A DNA stretch of 64,000 nt from Streptomyces cinnabarinus (lineage in GTDB: Bacteria > Actinomycetota > Actinomycetes > Streptomycetales > Streptomycetaceae), in assembly GCF_027270315.1 (NCBI RefSeq), contig NZ_CP114413.1:5456001-5520000 (forward strand), written 5' to 3'. The position numbers and the translations under genes are program-made. The stretch's first letter is position 1, and each line of letters opens with the position of its first letter. Of this stretch, positions 43,368-51,558 are shown piece by piece. The notes below the pieces were generated by a model. That model was not told where the DNA came from, searched no databases, and was given only the letters and a program-made list of their open reading frames with translations.

Positions 43368-43852
43368 GCACGCGCGCGTGGCCGAGCCGCCGCGGCACAC
43401 CCGCCCCCGTGCGGGCGGGCACCCCCGCACGCACCCACCGCCGCGAACTCCTCGGCTTCGCCGCCGCCGGCCTGCTCGCCTACGCCGTCGACACCGCCCT
43501 CTTCGTCGCCCTGCGCGGACCGGCCGGCCTCGACCCGCTCATCGCCAAGGGGTTCTCCTTCGTCGCCGGCTGCACGGTCGCCTACGCGGGCAACGCGCTC
43601 GGCACCTACCGGCACACCCGCCCGAAGGGCCTGCGCCCCTACGCCGCCTTCTTCGCGGTGAACGTCGCCGGAGCCGCCGTACAACTGCTCTGTCTCGCCG
43701 TCAGCCACTACGGCCTCGGCCTCACTTCGCGGCGCGCGGACATCGTCTCGGGTGCCGGAGTGGGTATGGCACTGGCGACTGTCCTGCGGTTCTGGGGAAC
43801 CCGGACATGGGTCTTCCGCAACGAGGGGAGTGTCGGATCATGGACTGGCTGA
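43364..43852 (+). CDS. GtrA-family membrane protein
   Basis: 162 residues: a basic head and four TM segments (GFAAAGLLAYAVDTALFVAL, FSFVAGCTVAYAGNALGTY, FAVNVAGAAVQLLCLAV, IVSGAGVGMALATVLRFWG) ending in FRNEG, the GtrA pattern. GtrA proteins are linked to moving polyprenyl-phosphate sugars across membranes. Here it is a good candidate flippase or helper for decaprenylphosphoryl arabinose. GTG 43364 overlaps the UbiA stop (GTGA), and its end overlaps the YihY gene by 13 bp. Confidence 0.85.
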   Translation: MSTRAWPSRRGTPAPVRAGTPARTHRRELLGFAAAGLLAYAVDTALFVALRGPAGLDPLIAKGFSFVAGCTVAYAGNALGTYRHTRPKGLRPYAAFFAVNVAGAAVQLLCLAVSHYGLGLTSRRADIVSGAGVGMALATVLRFWGTRTWVFRNEGSVGSWTG

Positions 43853-44766
43853 AAAAGCTCCCCGTCGTCGGGCCGCTCGCCACCTGGCTGATGACCACGC
43901 ACGCGTGGCGGTCGTACGAGCGCATGGACCGCGTGAAATGGACGATGCTGGCCGCGGCGATGACGTTCACCAGTTTTGTCGCGCTGTTCCCGATGCTGGC
44001 CGTGGCCGCCGCGATCGGCGCGGCGACGCTCAGCAAGGACCAGCAGGACAAGCTGGAGGACAAGATCGCCGATCAGGTGCCCGGCATCGCCGACCAGCTG
44101 AACATCGAGGGCCTGGTCCAGAACGCCGGTACCGTCGGCCTGATCGCCGGCGCCCTGCTGCTGCTGACCGGCATCAGCTGGGTCGGTTCCATGCGCGACA
44201 GCCTGCGCGCGGTGTGGGAGCTGGAGGACCCCGAGGAGAACCCCGTCCTGCGCAAGGCCAAGGACGCGGGTGTTCTGGTGGGCCTCGGTGGCGCCGTGCT
44301 GATCACCCTCGGCGTCTCCACGGTGGCCTCCGCGATGGTCGGCTGGATCACCCGCGAACTCGGTATCGAGGAGGGCGGCTGGGGCGGCATCCTGCTGCGT
44401 GTCGCCGCCTTCTCGGTCGCCGTCCTCGCTGACTTCCTGCTGCTGATCTGCGTCCTCACCCTGCTGCCCGGCGTCGAGCCGCCGCGCCGCCGCCTGATGG
44501 TGGCCGCACTGATCGGCGCGATCGGCTTCGAACTGCTGAAGCTGCTGCTCAGCGGCTATATGCAGGGCGTGGCGACGAAGAGCATGTACGGCGCCTTCGG
44601 AGTGCCGGTCGCCCTGCTGCTGTGGATCAACTTCACGTCGAAACTGGTGGTGTTCTGCGCCGCCTGGACGGCCACCCCGAGCGAACCCGGTGAGGGCGAC
44701 AGCGACGACGGCGACGACGTCAGCGACGACGGCGTACCAGATCGGGCAGCGGCCAGCGACGGTTGA
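43840..44766 (+). CDS. YihY/BrkB-family membrane protein
   Basis: 308 residues with six hydrophobic segments (TMLAAAMTFTSFVALFPMLAVAAA near the N-terminus; GLIAGALLLLTGISWVGSM; LVGLGGAVLITLGVSTVAS; VLADFLLLICVLTLLPGVEPPRRR; GFELLKLLLSGYM; VALLLWINFTSKLVVFCAAW). The YihY signature YGAFGVPVALLLWIN is present, and the tail is acidic. Function unsettled. ATG 43840 with GAGGGGAGTG upstream. The last 47 bp overlap the convergent D,D-carboxypeptidase gene. Confidence 0.88.
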   Translation: MDWLKKLPVVGPLATWLMTTHAWRSYERMDRVKWTMLAAAMTFTSFVALFPMLAVAAAIGAATLSKDQQDKLEDKIADQVPGIADQLNIEGLVQNAGTVGLIAGALLLLTGISWVGSMRDSLRAVWELEDPEENPVLRKAKDAGVLVGLGGAVLITLGVSTVASAMVGWITRELGIEEGGWGGILLRVAAFSVAVLADFLLLICVLTLLPGVEPPRRRLMVAALIGAIGFELLKLLLSGYMQGVATKSMYGAFGVPVALLLWINFTSKLVVFCAAWTATPSEPGEGDSDDGDDVSDDGVPDRAAASDG

Positions 44767-46024
44767 CCAGGTAGGCGCCGGCCGCGAGCAGCACCAGCAG
44801 CCCGCCCGTCACCGCGAACGCGATCCCGATACCGCTGGAACCGCCCTCGGCCGCCGCGCCCACCGCCTGCTTCCCCGACGCGCCGTCCTCGGACCCGCCG
44901 GCCTCACCCGAGTCGGAGCCCGAGCCGGCCCCGGACCCGGAGCCCGCACCGCCCGGCTGCGCGCTCGGCTCGGCCGCGCTCTTCGGCGGCACCAGCTCAC
45001 CCACCGGCTCGACCTTGCCGGACGCCTTGAAGCCCCAGTCGAGGAGTTTCGCGGTCTCCTTGTAGACCTCGTTGGACTCCTGCTTCTCCGGGTTCATGAC
45101 CGTCACCAGCAGCACCCGGCCGTCCCGCTCGGCGACACCGGTGAAGGTGGCGCCCGCGTTGGTGGTGTTGCCGTTCTTCACCCCCGCGATTCCCTGGTAG
45201 ACGGAGACATCGGTGTCGCCGCTGAGCAGCCGGTTGGTGTTCTGGATCTCGAAGGAGCCGCGGACCTTCTTGCCCTTCTTGTTCTTCTTCGTCTCGCCCG
45301 GGAACTTCGCGCTGACCGTCGAGCAGTACTCGCGGAAGTCCTTCTTCTGGAGCCCGGAGCGGGCGATCAGGGTGAGGTCGTAGGCGGAGGAGACCTGGCC
45401 CGGGGCGTCGTAGCCGTCGGGGGAGACCGCGTGGGTGTCGAGGGCCTGGAGCTCCTCGGCGTGCTCGTTCATCTGGGCCACGGTCGGCTTGATGCCGCCG
45501 TTCATCTTCGACAGCACGTGCACGGCGTCGTTGCCGGAGCGCAGGAAGACCCCGAGCCACAGATCGTGGACGGAGTAGGTCTCGCCCTCCTTTATCCCGA
45601 CCATGCTGGAGCCGGAGCCCACGTCCGCCAGGTCGGAGGGGATCACCTTGTGCTCGGTGGAGGAGGGGAACTTCGGCAGCAGGGTGTCGGCGAACAGCAT
45701 CTTCAGGGTGCTTGCCGGAGCCAGTCGCCAGTGCGCGTTGTGCGCGGCGAGCACCTCGCCGGACTCGGCGTCGGCGACGATCCAGGACCGCGCGGACAGC
45801 TCCTTGGGCAGGACCGGCACCCCGCTCGCCAGATTGACCTGGGTGCCCGCCCGGCCGAGCCGCTCGCCGCCCACCGTCGACATGTTCGCCGGGGGAGTGG
45901 CGGACGGCGTCGGTGACGGACTGGGGGCCGCGTACGAGACGGGCGCGGTCAGCGCCAGGGACGACAGAACAGCGGCGGAAGTGACCAGCAGCGATCGCCT
46001 GGTGGTCTTCTGGGGTGCGGACAC
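44720..46024 (-). CDS. D-alanyl-D-alanine carboxypeptidase (peptidase S11), membrane-anchored
   Basis: 434 residues. The signal sequence has a twin-Arg-like TTRRSLLV before the hydrophobic core. A penicillin-binding S11 domain carries S105-x-x-K (ASTLK) and SGN (LRSGNDAVHVL). The third motif reads KNG (GVKNGNTTNAG) where KTG is usual. A Gly/Ser/Glu linker follows, then a C-terminal TM helix (IGIAFAVTGGLLVLLAAGAYLV) and a basic tail. It trims the terminal D-Ala from peptidoglycan stem peptides. GTG 46024 is chosen from the signal peptide; GTG 46045 is possible and has a slightly better upstream purine run. Confidence 0.85.
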   Translation of the reverse strand: MSAPQKTTRRSLLVTSAAVLSSLALTAPVSYAAPSPSPTPSATPPANMSTVGGERLGRAGTQVNLASGVPVLPKELSARSWIVADAESGEVLAAHNAHWRLAPASTLKMLFADTLLPKFPSSTEHKVIPSDLADVGSGSSMVGIKEGETYSVHDLWLGVFLRSGNDAVHVLSKMNGGIKPTVAQMNEHAEELQALDTHAVSPDGYDAPGQVSSAYDLTLIARSGLQKKDFREYCSTVSAKFPGETKKNKKGKKVRGSFEIQNTNRLLSGDTDVSVYQGIAGVKNGNTTNAGATFTGVAERDGRVLLVTVMNPEKQESNEVYKETAKLLDWGFKASGKVEPVGELVPPKSAAEPSAQPGGAGSGSGAGSGSDSGEAGGSEDGASGKQAVGAAAEGGSSGIGIAFAVTGGLLVLLAAGAYLVNRRWPLPDLVRRRR

Positions 46025-46115
46025 GGACGAGAACGTACAGGGCACGCCATGTGAAGTCCCGCCCCGACCCCCACCCCGGCCACGGAACCGGACACGCGGC
46101 GGTGATACTGAAGGT

Positions 46116-46358
46116 ATGAAGCTCAGCCGCCCCGTCTCCTGGTTCCTGCTCGCCTTCGGGGTGTGGAGCTGGGTCATCTGGATCACTTTCGTCAAGAACC
46201 TCGTCAAGGACGGCAGCGGGCTCGCGTTCGACGACGCGGGCGATCCGACCGGGTACTTCTGGGTGCACCTGCTGCTCGCGGTCGTTTCCTTCGTATTGGG
46301 GACGGTCGTCGGGGGCATCGGGTTGCGTGGGGTGCGCGCATTGCGCCAGACGTCATAG
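46116..46358 (+). CDS. SCO4848-type small membrane protein
   Basis: 80 residues with two TM helices (PVSWFLLAFGVWSWVIWITFV and FWVHLLLAVVSFVLGTVVGGIGL) separated by a short acidic loop. It fits the small family named after SCO4848 and conserved beside the D,D-carboxypeptidase gene. Function unknown. ATG 46116 follows CTGAAGGT. It is divergent from the carboxypeptidase and in line with the metallophosphoesterase 63 bp downstream; the gap contains a short direct repeat. Confidence 0.8.
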   Translation: MKLSRPVSWFLLAFGVWSWVIWITFVKNLVKDGSGLAFDDAGDPTGYFWVHLLLAVVSFVLGTVVGGIGLRGVRALRQTS

Positions 46359-46399
46359 GCACCGGACGTCACAGGCACAGGCACAGGCACCGGACGTCA
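46357..46399 (+). repeat. Short direct repeat between membrane protein and phosphoesterase genes
   Basis: AGGCACCGGACGTCA at 46357-46371 is repeated exactly at 46385-46399, separated by a CAGGCA-type micro-repeat. It probably arose by slippage. Confidence 0.6.
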
Positions 46400-46421
46400 T
46401 CAGCAGAGGGATACGACTCAC

Positions 46422-47645
46422 GTGGTCATCGTCTTCGTAGCGCTCGTCCTGGCGGTCATGGTGACCGCCAACTGGTACGTGTGGCGCCGTCTGTTCCGCG
46501 ACACGACCAGCGGCCCCGGCTGGCCGCGCCGCGCGGGCGCCGCCCTGATCGCGGGCGGCTGGCTGATGGCGTTCGGCGCGCTGGTGGCCGAGCGCACCGG
46601 CGCCCCCTTCTGGCTCCAGCAGACGCTGGCCTGGCCCGGCTTCCTGTGGCTGGCGCTCTCGATGTACCTGCTGCTGGGACTGCTGGTCGGTGAGGTCCTC
46701 CGGCCGCTGCTGCGCCGTTGGCTGGAGCGGCGCAAGCCCGCCGAGGTGCCGGTACGGCGGACGGAGCCGGTGCCGGTCGGGGCGCCGACCCCGCCCGAGC
46801 CCGAGGGCCCCGCGCTGCTCGCCGCCCCCTCCCGTCGGCTCTTCGTCTCCCGCGTGATCGGCGGTGCCGCCGCCGCGGCGGCCGTCGGGACCGTCGGCGT
46901 CGGCACCTACGGCGTGCTGAAGGGGCCGAGCGTGAAGCGGGTCACCGTCCCGCTGGCCAAGCTCCCGCGCGGGGCGCACGGTTACCGCATCGCCGTGGTC
47001 AGCGACATACACCTGGGCCCGGTCCTCGGCCGGGGCTTCGCGCAGCGGGTCGTCGACACCATCAACTCCACCCAGCCCGACCTCGTCGCGGTCGTCGGCG
47101 ACCTGGTCGACGGCAGTGTGAAGGACCTCCGCCCGGCCGCCGCCCCGCTGACCCAGCTCAAGGCGCCCGCCTACTTCGTCACCGGCAACCACGAGTACTT
47201 CTCCGGCGCCGAGCAGTGGGTCGAGGAGGTACGCAGGCTCGGCCTGCTGCCCCTGGAGAACGCCCGCGCCGAACTGCCCTGGTTCGACCTCGCCGGAGTC
47301 AACGACATCGCGGGCGAGGACGAGGGCCAGGGCCCCGACTTCGCCAAGGCGCTCGGCGACCGCGACCCGGCACGCGCGTGCGTGCTCCTCGCCCATCAGC
47401 CGGTCCAGATCCATGACGCCGTCGAGCACGGCGTCGACCTCCAGCTCTCCGGCCACACCCACGGCGGCCAGCTCTGGCCCGGCAACCTGATCGCGGCCGG
47501 GGCCAACCCGACCCTGGCGGGACTCGAGCGCTACGGCGACACCCAGCTCTACGTCAGCCGGGGCGCCGGAGCCTGGGGCCCGCCCACGCGGGTCGGGGCC
47601 CCGTCGGACATCACGGTGATCGAATTGGCCTCCAAGCAGGCCTGA
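46422..47645 (+). CDS. Membrane-anchored metallophosphoesterase
   Basis: 407 residues. There are three N-terminal TM segments (1-20, about 40-60, 65-90), a linker, a Tat-like/hydrophobic segment (VSRVIGGAAAAAAVGTVGVGTYGV), then a calcineurin-like phosphoesterase domain with all metal motifs: D-x-H (VSDIHLG), GDLVDG, GNHEY, LAHQP and GHTHGGQ. The domain probably faces outward. Similar to YkuE/YaeI-type enzymes that act on lipid or nucleotide phosphates. GTG 46422 is preceded by AGAGGGATACGAC. Confidence 0.9.
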   Translation: MVIVFVALVLAVMVTANWYVWRRLFRDTTSGPGWPRRAGAALIAGGWLMAFGALVAERTGAPFWLQQTLAWPGFLWLALSMYLLLGLLVGEVLRPLLRRWLERRKPAEVPVRRTEPVPVGAPTPPEPEGPALLAAPSRRLFVSRVIGGAAAAAAVGTVGVGTYGVLKGPSVKRVTVPLAKLPRGAHGYRIAVVSDIHLGPVLGRGFAQRVVDTINSTQPDLVAVVGDLVDGSVKDLRPAAAPLTQLKAPAYFVTGNHEYFSGAEQWVEEVRRLGLLPLENARAELPWFDLAGVNDIAGEDEGQGPDFAKALGDRDPARACVLLAHQPVQIHDAVEHGVDLQLSGHTHGGQLWPGNLIAAGANPTLAGLERYGDTQLYVSRGAGAWGPPTRVGAPSDITVIELASKQA

Positions 47646-47887
47646 TCCCGGTGAGCGCGACAGCGATATCGACTTCCTGTTCTACCGGCGCTTTTCCGTT
47701 CGTATTCGCGTATTGATTGCGGTGCTGTGCTTTCGCTGTGAAACCATCCGGAAACTGTTGTCGGTAAGTTCTTCCCCAGGTCGACCAAAACCCCCTTCCC
47801 CCGGTTGAAACCCATGTGATTAGGTGTGCCCGCCACTAGGGGAGTGGCATATGCGCTGGGGTCCGTGCGGGGCCCGGGGAGGGCACC

Positions 47888-49256
47888 ATGCGATCGGTTC
47901 GCATGCGGGTTCTCGCGACGCTGCTCGTGCGGGCGGCCGTGGGAGCGGTCGGCCGGCAGCTGCTGCCGTCGGAGGGCGAAGAGGGCGGGACCATCACGGT
48001 CGGCACGACGGACGCGGTGACGTCGCTCGATCCGGCCGGCGCCCATGACGCCGGGTCGTGGGCGTTGTTCAGCAACGTCTTCCAGTCCCTGCTGACCTTC
48101 GAGGCCGGCGGCGCCTCACCGGTGCCGGACGCGGCGGACAGCTGCGCCTGGTCCGACAGCGGACTGCGCGTCTACCGCTGCGAGTTGCGCGAGGGGCTGA
48201 CCTTTCCGAGCGGGCGGACGATGACCGCGGAGGACGTCAAGTACTCCTTCGACCGGGTCCGGGCGATCAAGTCCGACGTCGGACCCGCCTCGCTCCTCGA
48301 CACGCTGGACTCGGTGGACGCCGACGGACTGACGGTCACCTTCCGGCTCTCCTCGCCGGACGCCACGTTCCCGTTCAAGGTGGCCACGGGCGCCGGTTCG
48401 ATCGTCGACCGCACCAAGTACCCGAAGAACGGCCTGCGCACCGACAACGGCGTCGACGGCAGCGGGCCCTACGAGCTCTCGTCGTACCGGGGCGGGCGAG
48501 CGGGCGGTCCTGGTGCCCAACGGGGCCGGTACGAGGGGGCCGTTGAGGAGACCGGGCGGCCGGTCGAGCTGCGGTACTTCGAGGACGCGGGCCGGCTGGA
48601 CCGGGCGTGGAAGGGGCGGCGGATCGATGTCGCCACCCGCCAGCTGCCGCCGGACGCGCTGGCCGAACTCGACCCCGGCGACCCGGACCAGCGGGTGTCC
48701 GAGGCGGACAGCTCCGAGGTCCACAACCTGTACCTCAACACCCGTGCCGGCTCCCCGCTGCACGATGTGCGGGTGCGGCAGGCGATGGCCTGGCTGGTCA
48801 ACCGGGAGAAGCTCGCCGCGACCGTGTACCAGGGGACGGTGGATCCGCTGTACTCCCTGATCCCGACCGGGATCACCGGGCATACGACGTCGTTCTTCGA
48901 CGCCTATCCCCAGCAGAACGCCGGCAGGGCGCGGGCGCTGTTGGAGAAGGCCGCCGAGCTGAAGACGCAGCTGGAGTCCGGCGGGCTGTTCAAGGTCACC
49001 CTCAAGGGTTATGAGTGGACCGATTTCCAGAAGCGGTGGGCCGCCGGGAAATTGGACGCGTACGGCGTGGGGTGGGTCGCGGACTTTCCCGACCCGGACA
49101 CCTATGGCGGTCCCCTGGTCGGTACCGAGGGCACGATGAATACCGGGTACAGCGACAGTGCTGTTGATCGGCTCATTCAGAAGAGTCAGCGGTGGTGGGC
49201 AGTATTTGAGTGAGGGGACGGGGGTATTTCGGCTGTGGCGGCTGGGGTGGATCTAG
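47888..49256 (+). pseudogene. Decayed peptide ABC transporter substrate-binding protein (SBP_bac_5)
   Basis: The 5' part is well preserved (MRSVRMRVLATLLV signal region, TITVGTTDAVTSLDPAG, FQSLLTFEAGG, VKYSFDRVRAIK). The frame ends at 49213 in a nonsense tail (RWWAVFE), while the neighbouring frame continues from about 49191 as GGGQYLSEGTGVFRLWRLGWI to a stop at 49254-49256, which is the normal family C-terminus. So an internal deletion with frame change removed the segment between KSQ and GGQ. A further segment is missing after RALLEKA, and 48490-48540 looks locally out of frame (a GERAVLVPN reading is hidden one base over). Unlikely to make a working protein. The signal peptide has no lipobox Cys. 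Confidence 0.8.
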
Positions 49257-50713
49257 ATCGGCAGACTGATGGTCACCTTCAGACCCTCGCCCGGCGCCGT
49301 ATCCACCCGCACCACACCCCCGTGCGCCTTCACCACCCCCTGCACTATCGCCATGCCCAATCCGCTGCCCGCGCCCCCGCCCGCCCGGAAGAAGCGGTCG
49401 AAGATGCGCGCCGCGTCCTCCTCGGCCAGCCCGGGACCTTCGTCCGCCACGCGCAGCCGTACGACGCCGTCCTCGCGCCGCACCTCCAGATGGACCGGCA
49501 CTTCGGCCGGCGTATGGGTGCGGACGTTGCCGACCAGGTTGCCCAGCACCTGTCGTAGCCCGGACTCGTCGGCGCGGATCAGGAGGGCGCCCTCGGCGGT
49601 CACCGTGAGCGGGCGGTCCGGCTGCTGCACGCGCAGGTCGTCCGCCGCGTCCCGGACCAGACGGCTGACGTCGACATTGCGGAAGCGGAGTTCGGGCTGC
49701 TGGTCCAGGCGGGCCAGACAGAGCAGTTCGTCCACCAGGCGGCCCATCCGGTCGGCCTCCGCCATGACCCGCACCCAGGCGCGTTTGCGCTGGTCGGGGT
49801 CGTTGAGCATGCCCTTGTCGTAGAGCTGGAGATAGCCGCGTATCGCCGACAGCGGGGTGCGCAGTTCATGCGAGGCGTCCGCGACGAAGCGGCGGAGCTG
49901 GGCCGAGCTGTGCTCACGGGTGCGGTGGGCCAGTTCCACCTGGTGGAGCATGGAGTTCAGGGCCAGGCGGAGCTGTTCGACCTCCAGGGTCGCCTCCCGG
50001 CTGGAGGGCACCCGGCGGGTCAGATCGCCCTCCGCGATGGCCGAGGAGGTCTCCACCATGTCCTCCAGCGGGCGCATTCTGCGGCTCACGCTGATCAGAG
50101 TCAGACAGGCCAGCAGGGCCAGCAGCACGGTGCCGAAGGCCAGGTCGAGCTTGATGGCCTTGGCCATGCCCTCGTGCAGCGCGTCGGTGGAGGTGGCGAT
50201 CAGCACCAGCGTGCCGTCGGAGAGACGGGCGCCGATGATCCGGTACGGCGTGTCATTCACCCGGATGTCGCGCGGCTCCGTCTCGGCGGCGAGCGCGGCG
50301 AGGGCGGCGGGGTCGTCGGAGCCGCCGGCCGCCTCGGCCACCGCACGCTGCCGTGCCGTCGGCTTCAGCGGGCCGAGGGCCGCCGGTCGGCCCGCGGTGT
50401 CGACGGCCACGAACACCGAGCCGTTCGAGCTGGGCAGGGCCTTGGCGTCGGCGCCCGTGAACTGGTCCATGGCGATGCCCAGTTCGCCCAGCGACTCGAT
50501 CTGGCGCATGCTGAACCCGGCGCTCTGCAGGGCGGAGCGGGTCGCGAGGAGCTCGGAGTCGATCTTGTCCAGGAGGTAGTGGCGGGCGGCCATCAGGCTG
50601 ATCGCGGTCGCCGCGATGATGCCCAGGGCCAACAACGCCACGTTCGCCAGCGTCAGCTTGGCGCGCAGCGAGTGGATGCCGCGATGCCCCCGGCCCAGGC
50701 AGCGCAGCCTCAT
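49253..50713 (-). CDS. Sensor histidine kinase
   Basis: 486 residues. TM1 (LTLANVALLALGIIAATAISLMAA, about 17-42), an outer sensor of about 130 residues, TM2 (FGTVLLALLACLTLISV), and a HAMP region (RRMRPLEDMVETSSAIAEGDLTRRV). The dimerisation domain carries phospho-acceptor His282 (SHELRTPLSAIRGY). The ATPase domain shows N (NLVGNVRTHTP), G1 (VADEGPGL), F (IFDRFFR) and G2 (GAGSGLGMAIV) boxes. It overlaps the response-regulator stop by 4 bp. The signal is unknown. Its 3' end overlaps the end of the decayed binding-protein gene. Confidence 0.93.
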   Translation of the reverse strand: MRLRCLGRGHRGIHSLRAKLTLANVALLALGIIAATAISLMAARHYLLDKIDSELLATRSALQSAGFSMRQIESLGELGIAMDQFTGADAKALPSSNGSVFVAVDTAGRPAALGPLKPTARQRAVAEAAGGSDDPAALAALAAETEPRDIRVNDTPYRIIGARLSDGTLVLIATSTDALHEGMAKAIKLDLAFGTVLLALLACLTLISVSRRMRPLEDMVETSSAIAEGDLTRRVPSSREATLEVEQLRLALNSMLHQVELAHRTREHSSAQLRRFVADASHELRTPLSAIRGYLQLYDKGMLNDPDQRKRAWVRVMAEADRMGRLVDELLCLARLDQQPELRFRNVDVSRLVRDAADDLRVQQPDRPLTVTAEGALLIRADESGLRQVLGNLVGNVRTHTPAEVPVHLEVRREDGVVRLRVADEGPGLAEEDAARIFDRFFRAGGGAGSGLGMAIVQGVVKAHGGVVRVDTAPGEGLKVTISLPI

Positions 50714-51399
50714 GCCAGTCCGTAGCCCACGCCCCGCCGGGTGGTGATCACCGGCGGTCCGAGGGTGTCGAGCTTGCGGCGCAGATAGCTGATGTAGGTC
50801 TCCACGACGGTCGACTCCGGCGGGGTGTGCTCGTACTGCCAGACATGTCTGAGGAGTTGCTCCTTGGGCACGATCCGGCCGCCGTTGCGGACCAGGAAGC
50901 GCAGCAGCGCGTACTCGGTGGGGGTGAGCTCGACCGTGCGGCCCGCGCGGTGCACGGAGTACGTCGTCTCGTCCAGCTCCAGGTCGCCGTAGCGCAGTGG
51001 CGGGCGCTGCGGGAGGACGTCCTCCGCGCGGGTGCGGCGCAGGACGGCGGTGATCCGGGCGATCACCACGTCGATGTCGAACGGTTTGGTGATGTAGTCG
51101 TCGCCGAAGCCGAGGGCGCCGACGATCTCGGCGGGTGAGTCCCGCGCGGTGAGGAAGACCAGCGCCAGGTCGGGCCGCCGGGCGCGCAGTTGGCGGCCCA
51201 GGGCGCGGCCGTCGCCGTCCGGCAGCATCACGTCCAGCAGGGCCACGTCGGGCCGGGTGCGGTCGGCGAGCGCCAGGGCCTCGCGGACGGTGCCGGCGGT
51301 CATCACCTCGAACCGGTGGTAGCGCAGGGCGATGGCGAGGACGTCCGCGATGCTCTCCTCGTCCTCCACGACCAGCACGGTGCCCACAGCCGTAGTCAT
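50710..51399 (-). CDS. OmpR-family response regulator
   Basis: 229 residues: receiver domain with acidic pocket E12-D13, phospho-acceptor Asp56 (LLDVMLPDGDG), Thr in FLTARD and Lys in ITKPFD. The C-terminal winged helix (VELTPTEYALLRFLVRNGGRIVPKEQLLRHVW, ETYISYLRRKL, GVGYGL) is of OmpR type. ATG 51399 is preceded by TTGAGGAC; the much longer open frame upstream is a shadow. Partner of the histidine kinase (ATGA overlap). The MMPL exporter starts 159 bp away on the other strand and is a likely target. Confidence 0.95.
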   Translation of the reverse strand: MTTAVGTVLVVEDEESIADVLAIALRYHRFEVMTAGTVREALALADRTRPDVALLDVMLPDGDGRALGRQLRARRPDLALVFLTARDSPAEIVGALGFGDDYITKPFDIDVVIARITAVLRRTRAEDVLPQRPPLRYGDLELDETTYSVHRAGRTVELTPTEYALLRFLVRNGGRIVPKEQLLRHVWQYEHTPPESTVVETYISYLRRKLDTLGPPVITTRRGVGYGLA

Positions 51400-51558
51400 G
51401 TCCTCAAGTATCGGCGCGACCACTGACAGCCGGGCCGGTTCCGTGCTTTGGAGTTCCTTGAGAGTCGAGCCCGTCGCATGTCCGCGCGCGAGCCCCGCCA
51501 CCGATTCTGTGTGCAGGACCTGGGGGACCGACCGACGACCGATGAAGGAGCGTTGAGG

